Source: Caldilineales bacterium (lineage in GTDB: Bacteria; Chloroflexota; Anaerolineae; J102). Taken from it: a stretch of DNA of 64,000 nt. A program made the position numbers and the translations under genes. A model generated the notes under the pieces. That model worked only from the letters and a program-made list of their open reading frames with translations, was not told the origin of the DNA and did not search any database. This document shows positions 1-8,402 of this stretch, piece after piece (position 1 is the stretch's first letter; each line of letters opens with the position of its first letter). The stretch lies in the NCBI GenBank assembly GCA_019695115.1, contig JAIBAP010000004.1, forward strand, positions 1 to 64,000, given 5' to 3'.

Positions 1-1
1 G

Positions 2-172
2 TTTGTGATCGGCTTTGTGGAAGTGATGGCGTTTTTCGCTTCCTCATATATTGGGCATGGGCGCTGGCAAGTGAATGTTATTCAATCTGTCCTTTACCTT
101 GCAGGCATCGGCTTGTCAGGATATTCGCTTTTCAAAGGAACGGAACATGCTGTGGCGCATGACGGCGGATGA
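2..172 (+). CDS. C-terminal end of a membrane protein (partial)
   Basis: An open frame enters from the left window edge and stops with TGA at 170-172, giving the last 56 residues of a protein. There are two hydrophobic stretches (about residues 2-16 and 29-42), the second ending in a short basic then acidic tail, so this is probably the end of an integral membrane protein. I do not recognise the family. It precedes a run of small membrane proteins on the same strand, which makes it a plausible relative of those, but the start lies outside the window. Confidence 0.5.
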   Translation, partial: FVIGFVEVMAFFASSYIGHGRWQVNVIQSVLYLAGIGLSGYSLFKGTEHAVAHDGG

Positions 173-387
173 CAACCTCCCCGCACAAACGAAGTTCAAG
201 CAATGGCTGCCAAGCCTATCCAGCCCTGCAAACATTCATCGTTCATCATTCACCCTTCATCGTTCCAAAGACAACACCCCGCCCAACACCAAAGTGTCTA
301 CCCAACAACACCGCGGCGCGGGTATAGTGTCTGTGCAGTGAGCAAACGGATATTGACCATCGCATCCAAAACAAAAGGAGATTCAAA
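173..387. other. Intergenic, no gene seen
   Basis: This 215-bp gap is less GC-rich than its flanks and contains loosely repeated TTCATCGTT/TTCATCATT words near 237-270. No convincing gene or RNA is visible. A good ribosome site (AAAAGGAG) sits at its right end, just ahead of the ATG at 388. Confidence 0.5.
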
Positions 388-1107
388 ATGAGCTCAACTC
401 GAAAGATCGCCGTGATCACAGGCGTGCTTTTCATCCTTGCGACCCTCACCGGCCCCTTGCTGGCGACGCCGCTCACACCGGATATGACCGGCGCCGATTA
501 CCTTGTCCGGTTCGCTGAACAGACGAACCAGGCGGCCGCAGGGGTGTTACTCTGGATCATCAGCGCCTTTACAGGCGCCGGCATCGCCATCGCCATGTAT
601 CCGGTTCTGAAAGAGCGGAATCCGGGTCTCGCCATGGGATCCGTCATCTTCAGGACGATTGAGGCCGCCTTTTACCTGGTCGGTAAAGTGTGCCTGCTGT
701 CGCTGCTCACACTCGGCCAGCAGTTCAGGGCCGCGGGAGCCGTCGAGCGCCCGGCGCTGCAGGCGATCGGCAACCTGTTGGTGAGCGTGTACGACCACGC
801 CGGGCTGGTGGCAGTGTTCGCCTTCTGCGTGGGTGCATACATGTACTACACCCTGCTCTTCCAGGCACGGCTCATTCCGCGCTGGCTGTCGGGCTTCGGC
901 GTCGTCGCGATCACCCTGCTGCTGACGGCGTGCGTGCTGGCCACCTTCAGCGGCAACCCGATTACCAGCTACATTCCCCTGGCGGCGCCTATCGCCGTGC
1001 AGGAAATCATCCTGGCGGTCTGGCTGATCGTCAAGGGATTCAATCCCTCTGCCGGCGCTTCTCTGTCTGCGCAAAGGGCGACGAACAAGCTCTTGAGCGC
1101 GGCGTAA
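388..1107 (+). CDS. DUF4386 family membrane protein
   Basis: The 239-residue protein has the DUF4386 look: an N-terminal Arg/Lys then a long hydrophobic helix, about six to seven membrane segments, the FQARLIPRWLSGFG loop in the last third and a final VWLIVKGF motif. The function of the family is unknown; members are common in Chloroflexota, Bacteroidota and Actinomycetota. The start is fixed by AAAAGGAG 7 nt upstream. It is the first of three related proteins within 3.2 kb (388, 2003, 2801), suggesting local duplication. A GC-rich hairpin follows directly. Confidence 0.85.
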   Translation: MSSTRKIAVITGVLFILATLTGPLLATPLTPDMTGADYLVRFAEQTNQAAAGVLLWIISAFTGAGIAIAMYPVLKERNPGLAMGSVIFRTIEAAFYLVGKVCLLSLLTLGQQFRAAGAVERPALQAIGNLLVSVYDHAGLVAVFAFCVGAYMYYTLLFQARLIPRWLSGFGVVAITLLLTACVLATFSGNPITSYIPLAAPIAVQEIILAVWLIVKGFNPSAGASLSAQRATNKLLSAA

Positions 1108-1124
1108 ACTTGCACGAGCGGGGA

Positions 1125-1149
1125 GAGGGAGGGCTGAAGACCCTCCCTC
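1125..1149 (+). terminator. Hairpin after the DUF4386 gene
   Basis: A perfect 9-bp stem (GAGGGAGGG / CCCTCCCTC, 1125-1133 with 1141-1149) closes a 7-nt loop, starting 18 nt after the stop codon. There is no T-run, so it may be a Rho-type boundary or mRNA-stabilising hairpin rather than a strong intrinsic terminator. Confidence 0.45.
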
Positions 1150-1266
1150 ATGCCCCTCTTGCTGCGCGTAGTTAGTCTCGTCGCAAGAATCTCTCTCAGT
1201 CCGTGGTTTTCATCAAGGGCGTGAAGGATCGGAAACTAACAAGAACCCCAAGAGGAGAAAAACAAG

Positions 1267-1554
1267 GTGACTCGGTCCATGACCAGACCCATGTCAAACG
1301 AACACGAACCAAGACCGGACGCAAACCAACCCGTGATCTATCAAATCAGGATCAAAGGGCGCCTGAGTCCCCAGTGGGCAGACTGGTTCGAGGGCCTGAC
1401 CATCACGCTGGCCGAGGACGACGACACGCTGCTGACCGGCCCGGTGGTTGATCAGGCCGCGCTGCATGGCTTGCTCAAGAAGATCCGTGATCTGGGAATG
1501 CCGTTGCTCTCAGTCAATCAGTTTCCTCCCCTGGAACCTGCCAACCAACCCTAA
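1267..1554 (+). CDS. Small conserved soluble protein, function unknown
   Basis: This 95-residue protein has a core (residues about 25-85) that reads YQIRIKGRLSPQWADWFEG, then TLLTGPVVDQAALHGLLKKI. It is a recognisable small conserved family often found beside DUF4386 genes, with no known function. It is soluble and acidic. The GTG start at 1267 is preceded by AGAGGAG at 9-nt spacing; ATG codons at 1279 and 1291 are alternatives without as good a site. It probably forms an operon with the next two membrane proteins. Confidence 0.75.
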   Translation: MTRSMTRPMSNEHEPRPDANQPVIYQIRIKGRLSPQWADWFEGLTITLAEDDDTLLTGPVVDQAALHGLLKKIRDLGMPLLSVNQFPPLEPANQP

Positions 1555-1566
1555 AAGGAGTAAAAC

Positions 1567-1992
1567 GTGAACACAAACAACAAACTGATCGAAGTCCAGG
1601 ACAAGAAGGTCACGCTGTCCACATTGTGGGTCTTTGTGATGTTCTGTATCGCCTACGCCGACCTCATCGGCTTCATCGAACCTGGCACGCTGGAGAAGAT
1701 CATCAATGGGAATACAGGGTTCGTACTCACCCCCGCGATCATCCTGATTTTCAGCCTGTTTCAGGCGCTCCCGATTGCCATGATCCTCGTGTCTCGCTGG
1801 TTCCGTCGCGATGTGAACCGCTGGTTGAATATCGTTGCCAGCGTGCTCACGTTACTCTATGTTCTTGGCGGCGGGAATTGGCAAAGCGTCAGCTACCCTG
1901 TCTTTGCCGCTTTGGAAGTCCTCGCCCTGCTCGGGATCATCTGGCTGGCGTGGAGCTGGCGCAATGACGAAGCCTCATCTGTTCAGAAATAA
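1567..1992 (+). CDS. DUF6326 family membrane protein
   Basis: The 141-residue protein has four predicted membrane helices. The STLWVFVMFCIAYADLIGF segment near residue 20 and the RWFRRDVNRWLNI loop near 80 are typical of DUF6326, a family of unknown function. AAGGAG sits 7 nt before the start. It lies 12 nt after the small soluble protein and 10 nt before the next membrane protein, so the three are probably co-transcribed. Confidence 0.75.
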   Translation: MNTNNKLIEVQDKKVTLSTLWVFVMFCIAYADLIGFIEPGTLEKIINGNTGFVLTPAIILIFSLFQALPIAMILVSRWFRRDVNRWLNIVASVLTLLYVLGGGNWQSVSYPVFAALEVLALLGIIWLAWSWRNDEASSVQK

Positions 1993-2002
1993 GGAGATAA
2001 AC

Positions 2003-2665
2003 ATGAAAACCTTGCAGAAATCTGGCGGCCTGGCCGCGCTTTACCTGGCAGTCGCGTACCTGGTCGGAATGGTGCTCTTTATCGCCGTGCTGGCTTCCCC
2101 CAGCATCACCGATCCGGCCCAGAGAGCGGCCCTGCTCGTCCGAATGCCGATGGTCATCTTCTCAACCAACCTGCTCATGTACGTGTTCTTTGGCGTCGTT
2201 CTGATCGTCCTGGCGCTGGCGCTGCACGACCGGCTGCGGGCCGGCGCGCCGGCGCTGATGCAGGTCGCCACCGCGCTGGGGATCATCTGGGCCGGTTCGC
2301 TGATCGCCAGCGGCATGGTCGCCAACGCCGGCATCGCCCCCACCGTTGCGCTCTACGCCCAAGACCCGGCCCAGGCCGCGCTGGCCTGGCAGGGCATCGA
2401 AACCGTGGCCAGCGGGCTGGGCAACGGCAACGGCGAAATCCTGGGCGGGCTGTGGACGCTGCTGGTCAGCCTGGCCGCGCTGCGGATGGGTGGGCTACCG
2501 AAGGGGCTGAATGTCGTCGGGCTGCTGGTCGGCGCGGTCGGCGTCATCTCACTGCTGCCGCCGTTGACCGGCGCGTTGACCGGAGTTTTCGGCCTGGGCC
2601 AGATCGTCTGGTTCGTCTGGCTGGGGATCCTGTTGCTGCGCAGCCATGCGGGCAAGATGGCGTAA
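2003..2665 (+). CDS. DUF4386-like membrane protein
   Basis: The ATG at 2003 follows AAGGAG (1991-1996), giving a 220-residue protein; the reading frame is open further upstream but that part overlaps the preceding gene and is not used. About six hydrophobic helices are seen, with the layout of DUF4386 proteins: N-terminal helix, acidic loop with ITDPAQRAALL, then paired helices. No catalytic motif is visible and the function is unknown. It is the second of three related proteins in this run. Confidence 0.75.
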   Translation: MKTLQKSGGLAALYLAVAYLVGMVLFIAVLASPSITDPAQRAALLVRMPMVIFSTNLLMYVFFGVVLIVLALALHDRLRAGAPALMQVATALGIIWAGSLIASGMVANAGIAPTVALYAQDPAQAALAWQGIETVASGLGNGNGEILGGLWTLLVSLAALRMGGLPKGLNVVGLLVGAVGVISLLPPLTGALTGVFGLGQIVWFVWLGILLLRSHAGKMA

Positions 2666-2668
2666 GTT

Positions 2669-2766
2669 GTAGGGGCGGGTTTCTCCGCATCAACAAGAAA
2701 CCCGTTGCTATCACACAGCTGCCGAGCAAGTCGAGCTTGCTTTGGCCGGGCAAAACCCGCCCCTAC
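2669..2766. repeat. Palindromic intergenic element with 14-bp inverted ends
   Basis: Perfect 14-bp inverted termini (GTAGGGGCGGGTTT at 2669-2682, complement at 2753-2766) enclose 70 bp with an inner GCAAG/CTTGC stem around 2726-2740. The size and structure suggest a small non-autonomous palindromic repeat (MITE or REP-like). It lies between two co-directional genes. No second copy occurs in this window. Confidence 0.6.
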
Positions 2767-2800
2767 TTAAATGCGCCCAGATCAAACAAGGAGACCTAAA

Positions 2801-3538
2801 ATGAACACCTACAGAGGGACCGCCGTCATCGTCGGCGTGCTGTTCATCATCGGCACGGTTTCAGGCATCCTGAGCGGCGTCGTGACCGGCCCGATCATGG
2901 CCGAGGCGACGTATCCGCTCAACGTCGCTGCGAGCGAGACCCCATGGATCGCCGGAACGCTCCTCATTGCGCTGATGGGGCTGTCGCTGGCGATGATGCC
3001 GGTGCTGCTCTACCCGCTGCTCAAGCAGCACAACCACGTCCTGGCGCTGGGCGCGGTTCTGTTCCGCGGAGCCATCGAAGCCATCTCGTACGCGATCATG
3101 GTGATCAGTATGCTCCTGATGGTGACCGTGAGCGAGGCATCTCTGCACGCCGCCGCAACGGAGGCAGCCAGTTTGCAGACATTAGGGTCCATGCTCACGG
3201 CCGCGAAAGACTGGACCGAAATGTGGGGGGCGCTCGTGTTCAGCATCGGCGCGCTGATGATCTACGCTGTGTTCTATCAGGCCAGGCTCGTGCCCCGCTG
3301 GCTGTCAGCCTGGGGCTTCATCGGCGGCGGGTTGTACTTCGCCGCCAACCTGGTCAGCCTGTTTGGCCCGCGACACGTGGCGCCAGACATCGCAGCGGGC
3401 ATCGGGCAGTTGATGATCCCGCTTGCGCTGCAAGAGATGGTATTTGCGGTCTGGCTGATCGGGAAGGGATTCAATGCGCCGGCCGTCGCTTCCGGGGCGG
3501 TCAAAACGGCCACGCACGAGCTTGTGAGCGCGGCATAG
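2801..3538 (+). CDS. DUF4386 family membrane protein
   Basis: This protein has 245 residues from ATG 2801, which is preceded by AAGGAG. It is closely related in layout to the protein at 388: N-terminal hydrophobic helix, FYQARLVPRWLSAWG loop, VFAVWLIGKGFN near the end, and an ELVSAA tail like the ELLSAA tail of the first. That similarity indicates paralogous duplication. The function is unknown. It ends convergently with the O-methyltransferase on the other strand, with a shared hairpin between them. Confidence 0.85.
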   Translation: MNTYRGTAVIVGVLFIIGTVSGILSGVVTGPIMAEATYPLNVAASETPWIAGTLLIALMGLSLAMMPVLLYPLLKQHNHVLALGAVLFRGAIEAISYAIMVISMLLMVTVSEASLHAAATEAASLQTLGSMLTAAKDWTEMWGALVFSIGALMIYAVFYQARLVPRWLSAWGFIGGGLYFAANLVSLFGPRHVAPDIAAGIGQLMIPLALQEMVFAVWLIGKGFNAPAVASGAVKTATHELVSAA

Positions 3539-3557
3539 GTCGTCCCACGGGTTCCAG

Positions 3558-3576
3558 GGAGGGCGGAATGCCCTCC
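3558..3576. terminator. Hairpin between convergent genes
   Basis: A perfect 7-bp stem (GGAGGGC / GCCCTCC) with a 5-nt loop lies exactly between the two converging stop codons. It could act as a bidirectional transcription boundary. No T-run follows on either strand. Confidence 0.4.
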
Positions 3577-4188
3577 TCACTGGCCTAGCGGGCCGCTGCT
3601 AGCCTTGCGACACACCAGCACACCCTTGCCGATGGGCGCCACCAGCGCGTCGACGCGGACGTCGGCCTGCGTCCGCTCCAGCAGCAGCCGCAAGGCCTCG
3701 GCGTGACTGATGGCGTTGTCGGCCACGAGCAGCCCGCCCTCGACCAGGCGGGGCACGACCAGCTCGTACACCTCGCCGTAAACCTCCTTCTCGGCGTCCA
3801 AGAAGCAGAAGGCGATCTGCTCGTAGGTGGGGATATGCTGTCGTGCATCTGCGGCCACCAGATCGACGAGCTCAGTGACGCCGGCGAGGCGAAACGTCTC
3901 TTGCGCCAGGGCGACCTTTTCGGGCAGCAGCTCGAAAGTAGTCAGGCGGCGGCCGGCGGCGGCAGCGGCCAGGGACAGCCACAGGGCCGAGTAGCCACCG
4001 CTGGCGCCGACCTCCAGCCAGACGCCGGGTGGGGTGTTGGCCGCCAGCAGGGCCAGGAAGCGGCCCGTTTCCGACGGGATCTGGCGCAGACGCTGGAGTC
4101 GTGGGGTTCCGTCCAACCGGTCTTCGGCATCGCGCTCCTCCAGAGCACGCATCCGCGCCATCAACGCCGGTGGCAGATTGTGAAACAT
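3577..4188 (-). CDS. SAM-dependent O-methyltransferase
   Basis: The 203-residue protein resembles class I methyltransferases of the O-methyltransferase family 3 (catechol/caffeoyl-CoA type). Motif I is [15 protein letters not shown] near residue 60; [18 protein letters not shown] followed by GGLLVADN is the typical second half. The start is the ATG at 4188, preceded on the minus strand by AAGGAGG at good spacing. The substrate cannot be read from sequence. It faces the nucleoside phosphorylase divergently. Confidence 0.8.
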   Translation of the reverse strand: MFHNLPPALMARMRALEERDAEDRLDGTPRLQRLRQIPSETGRFLALLAANTPPGVWLEVGASGGYSALWLSLAAAAAGRRLTTFELLPEKVALAQETFRLAGVTELVDLVAADARQHIPTYEQIAFCFLDAEKEVYGEVYELVVPRLVEGGLLVADNAISHAEALRLLLERTQADVRVDALVAPIGKGVLVCRKASSGPLGQ

Positions 4189-4383
4189 GGCTTTCGTCCT
4201 CCTTCGAGTTGCATCGGATTTTCGTCGCACCTGCCTCTTGGGGCATCATAGCCGATGCGAGGCGCCCCGCCCTACTTTCCGCTTTACACGCAACCAGTCC
4301 CTTCAGCGGCGGCGGGCGCTTCGCCCTGAACGACCTGGCGCTGGCGGCCTCTGGCTCGTACGTTTTTTTGGAGGAGGAAAGCG

Positions 4384-5139
4384 ATGTATCCCATCCTTGA
4401 ACACGATTTCACCACGGAAGCGAAGATCGAACCGGCCCGCATCATCGCGCCGGGCGATGTGCCCGAGCACTGCCTCATCTCCTTCTTCCGGGAGGTGAAT
4501 GAAAAAGTGATCGACGAGAAACAGGCCAGAATCGCGGTTCCGAACGGCTGGGAGGATGGCGAACATCCCATTTACGAGATCGAGCATCGCGGTCGCAGGC
4601 TGGCGTTCTTTCATCCCGGCGTGGGCGCGCCGTTGGCTGCCGGGCTGCTCGAAGAAGCCATCGCCTTTGGCTGTAGGAAATTCATCGTCTGCGGCGGCTG
4701 CGGGGTACTGGAAAAGGAACTGACCGTTGGCAGGCTCATCTTGGTAGAAAGCGCCGTGCGCGACGAAGGCGTGTCCTATCACTACCTCCAGCCAGGACGC
4801 GAAATCAAGGCGCAGCCGCAGGCGTTGGCAGCGCTTCGCTCGACGCTGGCAGCAGGCGGCATCCCGTTTGTGACCGGCAAAACCTGGACGACAGACGCCC
4901 CTTACCGCGAAACCCAGGCCATGATTGACGCCCGCCGCGCCGAAGGCTGCCTGACTGTCGAGATGGAAGCAGCCAGCCTGATGGCCGTGGCTCGATTCAG
5001 GAACGTCCTGTTGGGCCAAATCTTGTATGCGGGCGACGACCTGAGCGGCGACGCCTGGGATCAGCGGAGCTGGCAGTCGCGCCAGGAAGTGCGTGCAAGT
5101 CTGTTTTGGCTGGCGGCTGACGCCTGCCTGGCGATGTAA
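4384..5139 (+). CDS. Nucleoside phosphorylase (uridine phosphorylase-like)
   Basis: This 251-residue protein is of the purine/uridine phosphorylase superfamily. The phosphate and base site segments VGAPLAAGLLEEAIAFG, FIVCGGCGVL and the ribose-binding GCLTVEMEAASL are visible. It should cleave a nucleoside with phosphate to base and ribose-1-phosphate in the cytosol. GGAGGAGG precedes the ATG. It stands alone, converging with the GNAT gene 7 bp downstream. Confidence 0.8.
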   Translation: MYPILEHDFTTEAKIEPARIIAPGDVPEHCLISFFREVNEKVIDEKQARIAVPNGWEDGEHPIYEIEHRGRRLAFFHPGVGAPLAAGLLEEAIAFGCRKFIVCGGCGVLEKELTVGRLILVESAVRDEGVSYHYLQPGREIKAQPQALAALRSTLAAGGIPFVTGKTWTTDAPYRETQAMIDARRAEGCLTVEMEAASLMAVARFRNVLLGQILYAGDDLSGDAWDQRSWQSRQEVRASLFWLAADACLAM

Positions 5140-5146
5140 GAGCATT

Positions 5147-5554
5147 TCACTGCTGGCGCTTGATGGCGAACGCATTCTCCAATTTCTCGAACCCCACCTT
5201 GGGATAGTATGCCATCGCCGCCGGCGCAGACAGCAGGATGAGGGTGCATTCCGGCCCGGTCTCGGCCTGCGTACGCCGGATCAGCTCCCGGCCGATCCCC
5301 GCCCGCTGGTAGGCTTCGTCCACCGCCAGGTCGGAGAGATAGCAGCAAAAGGCGAAGTCGGTCAGCGAGCGGGCAACGCCGACCAGCGTATCGCCCTCCC
5401 AGGCGGTGATGGTCAGGTTGGCGTGGGCCAGCATGCGCCCGACGCGGGCAACGTCATCGATGGGCCGGCGGGCGGCCAGAGTGGACCGCCGCAGCACGTC
5501 GATGAACTGCTCGACGCTCAATTCCCCGTTGACTCGATACTGGATTTCCGGCAC
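5147..5554 (-). CDS. GNAT family N-acetyltransferase
   Basis: The 135-residue protein has the acetyl-CoA pyrophosphate loop VDEAYQRAGIGRELI (about residues 78-92) and a following AYYPKVGFEKL segment typical of GNAT motif B. The start is GTG at 5554, supported by AAAGGAG 8 nt upstream. The substrate is unknown. Confidence 0.8.
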   Translation of the reverse strand: MPEIQYRVNGELSVEQFIDVLRRSTLAARRPIDDVARVGRMLAHANLTITAWEGDTLVGVARSLTDFAFCCYLSDLAVDEAYQRAGIGRELIRRTQAETGPECTLILLSAPAAMAYYPKVGFEKLENAFAIKRQQ

Positions 5555-5676
5555 GGACGTTCTCCTTTGCTGGCGCTGTGTGGCGGGACATTTGGCTGGT
5601 GAAGCCGATCTCGGCGGGCGGCGCCGATCTGGCAGCCGCTGCCCGCCTCAGCCGGCCCCTCGCGGTGAGGGATTCA

Positions 5677-6720
5677 TCAAACAGCCGCGGAAGGCAAGAG
5701 CTGCCGCCACAGCTGCCGGCCCAGACCCACGAACGTCGCCAGCCAGGCCAGCAGCGCTGCATAGACGAAATAGCGCGGGATGAGGAAAAGGGTCTCGAAA
5801 GGCAGGGCCTGCGCCAGCCGGAAGGTGCAGACCGTGTACATCCCCAGCGGAAAGACCATGCCCCAGTATTGCGGGTCGTAACTCAGCGGGAAACGTTCGA
5901 CCCCATGCCGCCAGATGCCCAGGATCAGCAGCAGGGGGATCCACCACGTGCCCGCGGCCCAGAAGAAAAGGGTGAAGCCTTTGAGGAATGGCAGCAACTC
6001 GCCCAGCAGCGACCACTGACCGGCATTGAGGATGAGCGTGGCCCCGGCCAGGGTGGTGATGGCCACCGCCCCCATGTTGATCCAGTAGGGCGGACTGAGG
6101 GCGGCGCTGTCGAGGGCCAGAAAGGTGAAGCGGTAGAAGATCAGGGTGATGATGCTCAGGTAGAGCATGCAGCCCAAGAGATACATGCACAGGCAGAAGA
6201 ACAGCCCGAACTCGGGCGGGTTCTCCATCCCGGCCAGCAACAACACTCCCAGGATGGAGACCGATTGCGTGGCCACGGCGGCGATCAGCCAGGCGCCGTT
6301 GATCCCTTCCTGCAATGTGGGCTTCTGCTTGCGCACGGTGACGGCAGTGAAGAAGGTATACATCACCAACAGCCACAAGCCGATCCCTATCCCCCACAAG
6401 ACCCAGGCCGCCGACCGGCTGCCGGTCAGCAGGATGAGCTGCACGCCCAGCACGCAGCTGCCGGCAATCACCGTAAAGAAGCCCGGCCCGCGGCCGTGGC
6501 TGCGAATGTCGGCCCACACGCGCGGCCAGAAGAAGAACAGCCGGCCCAGCAACATGAGCCACAACACGCCGTAGGCCGCCACATTCACCACCAGCAGCCC
6601 ACGGGCGACGGCCTGCATCCCCAGCAAAAAGGCGGCGATGGAGACGATCCCGGTCGCCATGACCAGGGCGAAGTAGCCGGGGAAGAGGTCGGCGATGCCA
6701 TCGGCGATGCGGCTGCGCAT
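5677..6720 (-). CDS. TDT/SLAC1-family anion channel or exporter
   Basis: The 347-residue integral membrane protein has about ten helices and an N-terminal [17 protein letters not shown] motif typical of the tellurite-resistance/dicarboxylate transporter (TDT) superfamily, which includes TehA, Ssu1 sulfite efflux and plant SLAC1 nitrate/chloride channels. It is the last gene of the minus-strand molybdoenzyme operon, 2 nt after the previous gene, with GGAGGG before the ATG. By inference it may move nitrate, nitrite or another small anion for that enzyme; the ion is not determined by sequence. Confidence 0.8.
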   Translation of the reverse strand: MRSRIADGIADLFPGYFALVMATGIVSIAAFLLGMQAVARGLLVVNVAAYGVLWLMLLGRLFFFWPRVWADIRSHGRGPGFFTVIAGSCVLGVQLILLTGSRSAAWVLWGIGIGLWLLVMYTFFTAVTVRKQKPTLQEGINGAWLIAAVATQSVSILGVLLLAGMENPPEFGLFFCLCMYLLGCMLYLSIITLIFYRFTFLALDSAALSPPYWINMGAVAITTLAGATLILNAGQWSLLGELLPFLKGFTLFFWAAGTWWIPLLLILGIWRHGVERFPLSYDPQYWGMVFPLGMYTVCTFRLAQALPFETLFLIPRYFVYAALLAWLATFVGLGRQLWRQLLPSAAV

Positions 6721-6721
6721 T

Positions 6722-6952
6722 TCAGCCCTCCAGCCGGTTGAGATAGCGTAGCAGACCGATGTTCAGCCCCAGGCAGAGCAGGCTGGCAATGGCCGCCGGC
6801 AAGAGGATGGCGTAGTCGCCGCCGAGATAGGCGTTGACCGTGGCGGTGAACAGCCAGAGCTGCAAGATGATGATGATCACCACCAGGAAGAGGATGCCGG
6901 TGGCGATGGTCAAACGCTGCGAACGAGCAAAGTGCGAATGCCGGCGATTCAT
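6722..6952 (-). CDS. Small membrane protein, DUF6755-like
   Basis: The ATG at 6952 gives 76 residues: a basic N-terminus ([13 protein letters not shown]) and two membrane helices around residues 15-35 and 43-67. It begins one base after the stop of the Rieske gene, so translation is coupled. Its constant placement with Rieske/molybdoenzyme genes suggests an accessory or anchor subunit; this is inference. The longer upstream-open reading frame is rejected because it overlaps the Rieske gene. Confidence 0.65.
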   Translation of the reverse strand: MNRRHSHFARSQRLTIATGILFLVVIIIILQLWLFTATVNAYLGGDYAILLPAAIASLLCLGLNIGLLRYLNRLEG

Positions 6953-6953
6953 C

Positions 6954-7502
6954 TCAAGCCGTCCTTTCTTCGATGCCGGTGGCGACGATCTCGCCGTTGC
7001 GGATTTCAAGCAACACTCGCGCCAGGGGGCGTTGCGGCGGCCCAGACAGCGGTCGCCCACTCAACAGGTCGAAGACGCCGTCATGGCAGGGGCAGTGCAG
7101 CTCGCTTTCGTCCACGGCCGGGATGACCGGGCAGAGCAAGTGGGTGCACTGCTGCTCGTAGGCGACGAAGGTCTCTGCATCCACCCGCACCAGCAGGCGG
7201 GCGGCGCTGCCTTCAGGGTATTGAAAGAGCAACGAACCGCCCACGGGGATGTCATCGACGCCGGCGATCACCTGCGCCGGCGGGGCGGGAGCGGCCTTCT
7301 GCACCTGGCCGCTGGCCAAGAGCACGACATGCCCGGCGCTGAAGGCGGCGCTGGTGAGCAGGAGGAATTTAATGAACTCGCGACGGGTCAGATATTCGTC
7401 CTGCGGCCAGTCGATGGGAAAATCCTGGCGCCAGCGCGGCTGCTCATCGGGCGCGCGGCCATCGGGCGGCGTGGTCAGTTGCTCCAAATCGGGATGTACC
7501 AT
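6954..7502 (-). CDS. Rieske [2Fe-2S] protein with twin-arginine-like anchor
   Basis: This protein has 182 residues. A TRREFIKF twin-arginine-like motif at about residue 39 is followed by a hydrophobic segment (46-64), so the protein is probably membrane-anchored with the cluster domain outside. The Rieske ligands are seen as C119-T-H121 and C137-P-C139-H140. It should pass electrons between quinol or cytochrome partners and the molybdoenzyme. The start ATG 7502 is preceded by a weak AGGA. It sits between the ferredoxin subunit and the small membrane protein in one operon. Confidence 0.85.
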   Translation of the reverse strand: MVHPDLEQLTTPPDGRAPDEQPRWRQDFPIDWPQDEYLTRREFIKFLLLTSAAFSAGHVVLLASGQVQKAAPAPPAQVIAGVDDIPVGGSLLFQYPEGSAARLLVRVDAETFVAYEQQCTHLLCPVIPAVDESELHCPCHDGVFDLLSGRPLSGPPQRPLARVLLEIRNGEIVATGIEERTA

Positions 7503-7522
7503 CGTTCTGTTTTTCCTGGGGT

Positions 7523-8182
<660 letters not shown>

Positions 8183-8186
8183 GGGG

Positions 8187-8402
8187 CTATGGCCTCGCTG
8201 AAACACCCTGCACCGCTGCGAGTGCGCATTCCCAGGCGCCCTCGTGGCACAGGCCATCGGCGCGGGCATTCTCGTAGGCCGTCAAAGCCGCCTGGATCAG
8301 AGCTGCCAGGTCGTCGCCGGCGGCCGGCGCCAGCAGCGCCGCCAATTGCCGGTGGAGGCTGGCCGGGTCGGAGGGCAGCGTGGTCGCCTGTTCAGGGTTC
8401 AT
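8187..8402 (-). CDS. Small helical protein in molybdoenzyme operon, unknown
   Basis: This 71-residue, Ala/Leu-rich, probably all-helical protein has two cysteines near the end ([12 protein letters not shown]). Its ATG lies inside the last codons of the molybdoenzyme gene (11-nt overlap) and it ends 4 nt before the ferredoxin start, so it is a genuine operon member. It is the right size for an assembly chaperone or small accessory subunit, but I do not recognise a family. Confidence 0.6.
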   Translation of the reverse strand: MNPEQATTLPSDPASLHRQLAALLAPAAGDDLAALIQAALTAYENARADGLCHEGAWECALAAVQGVSARP

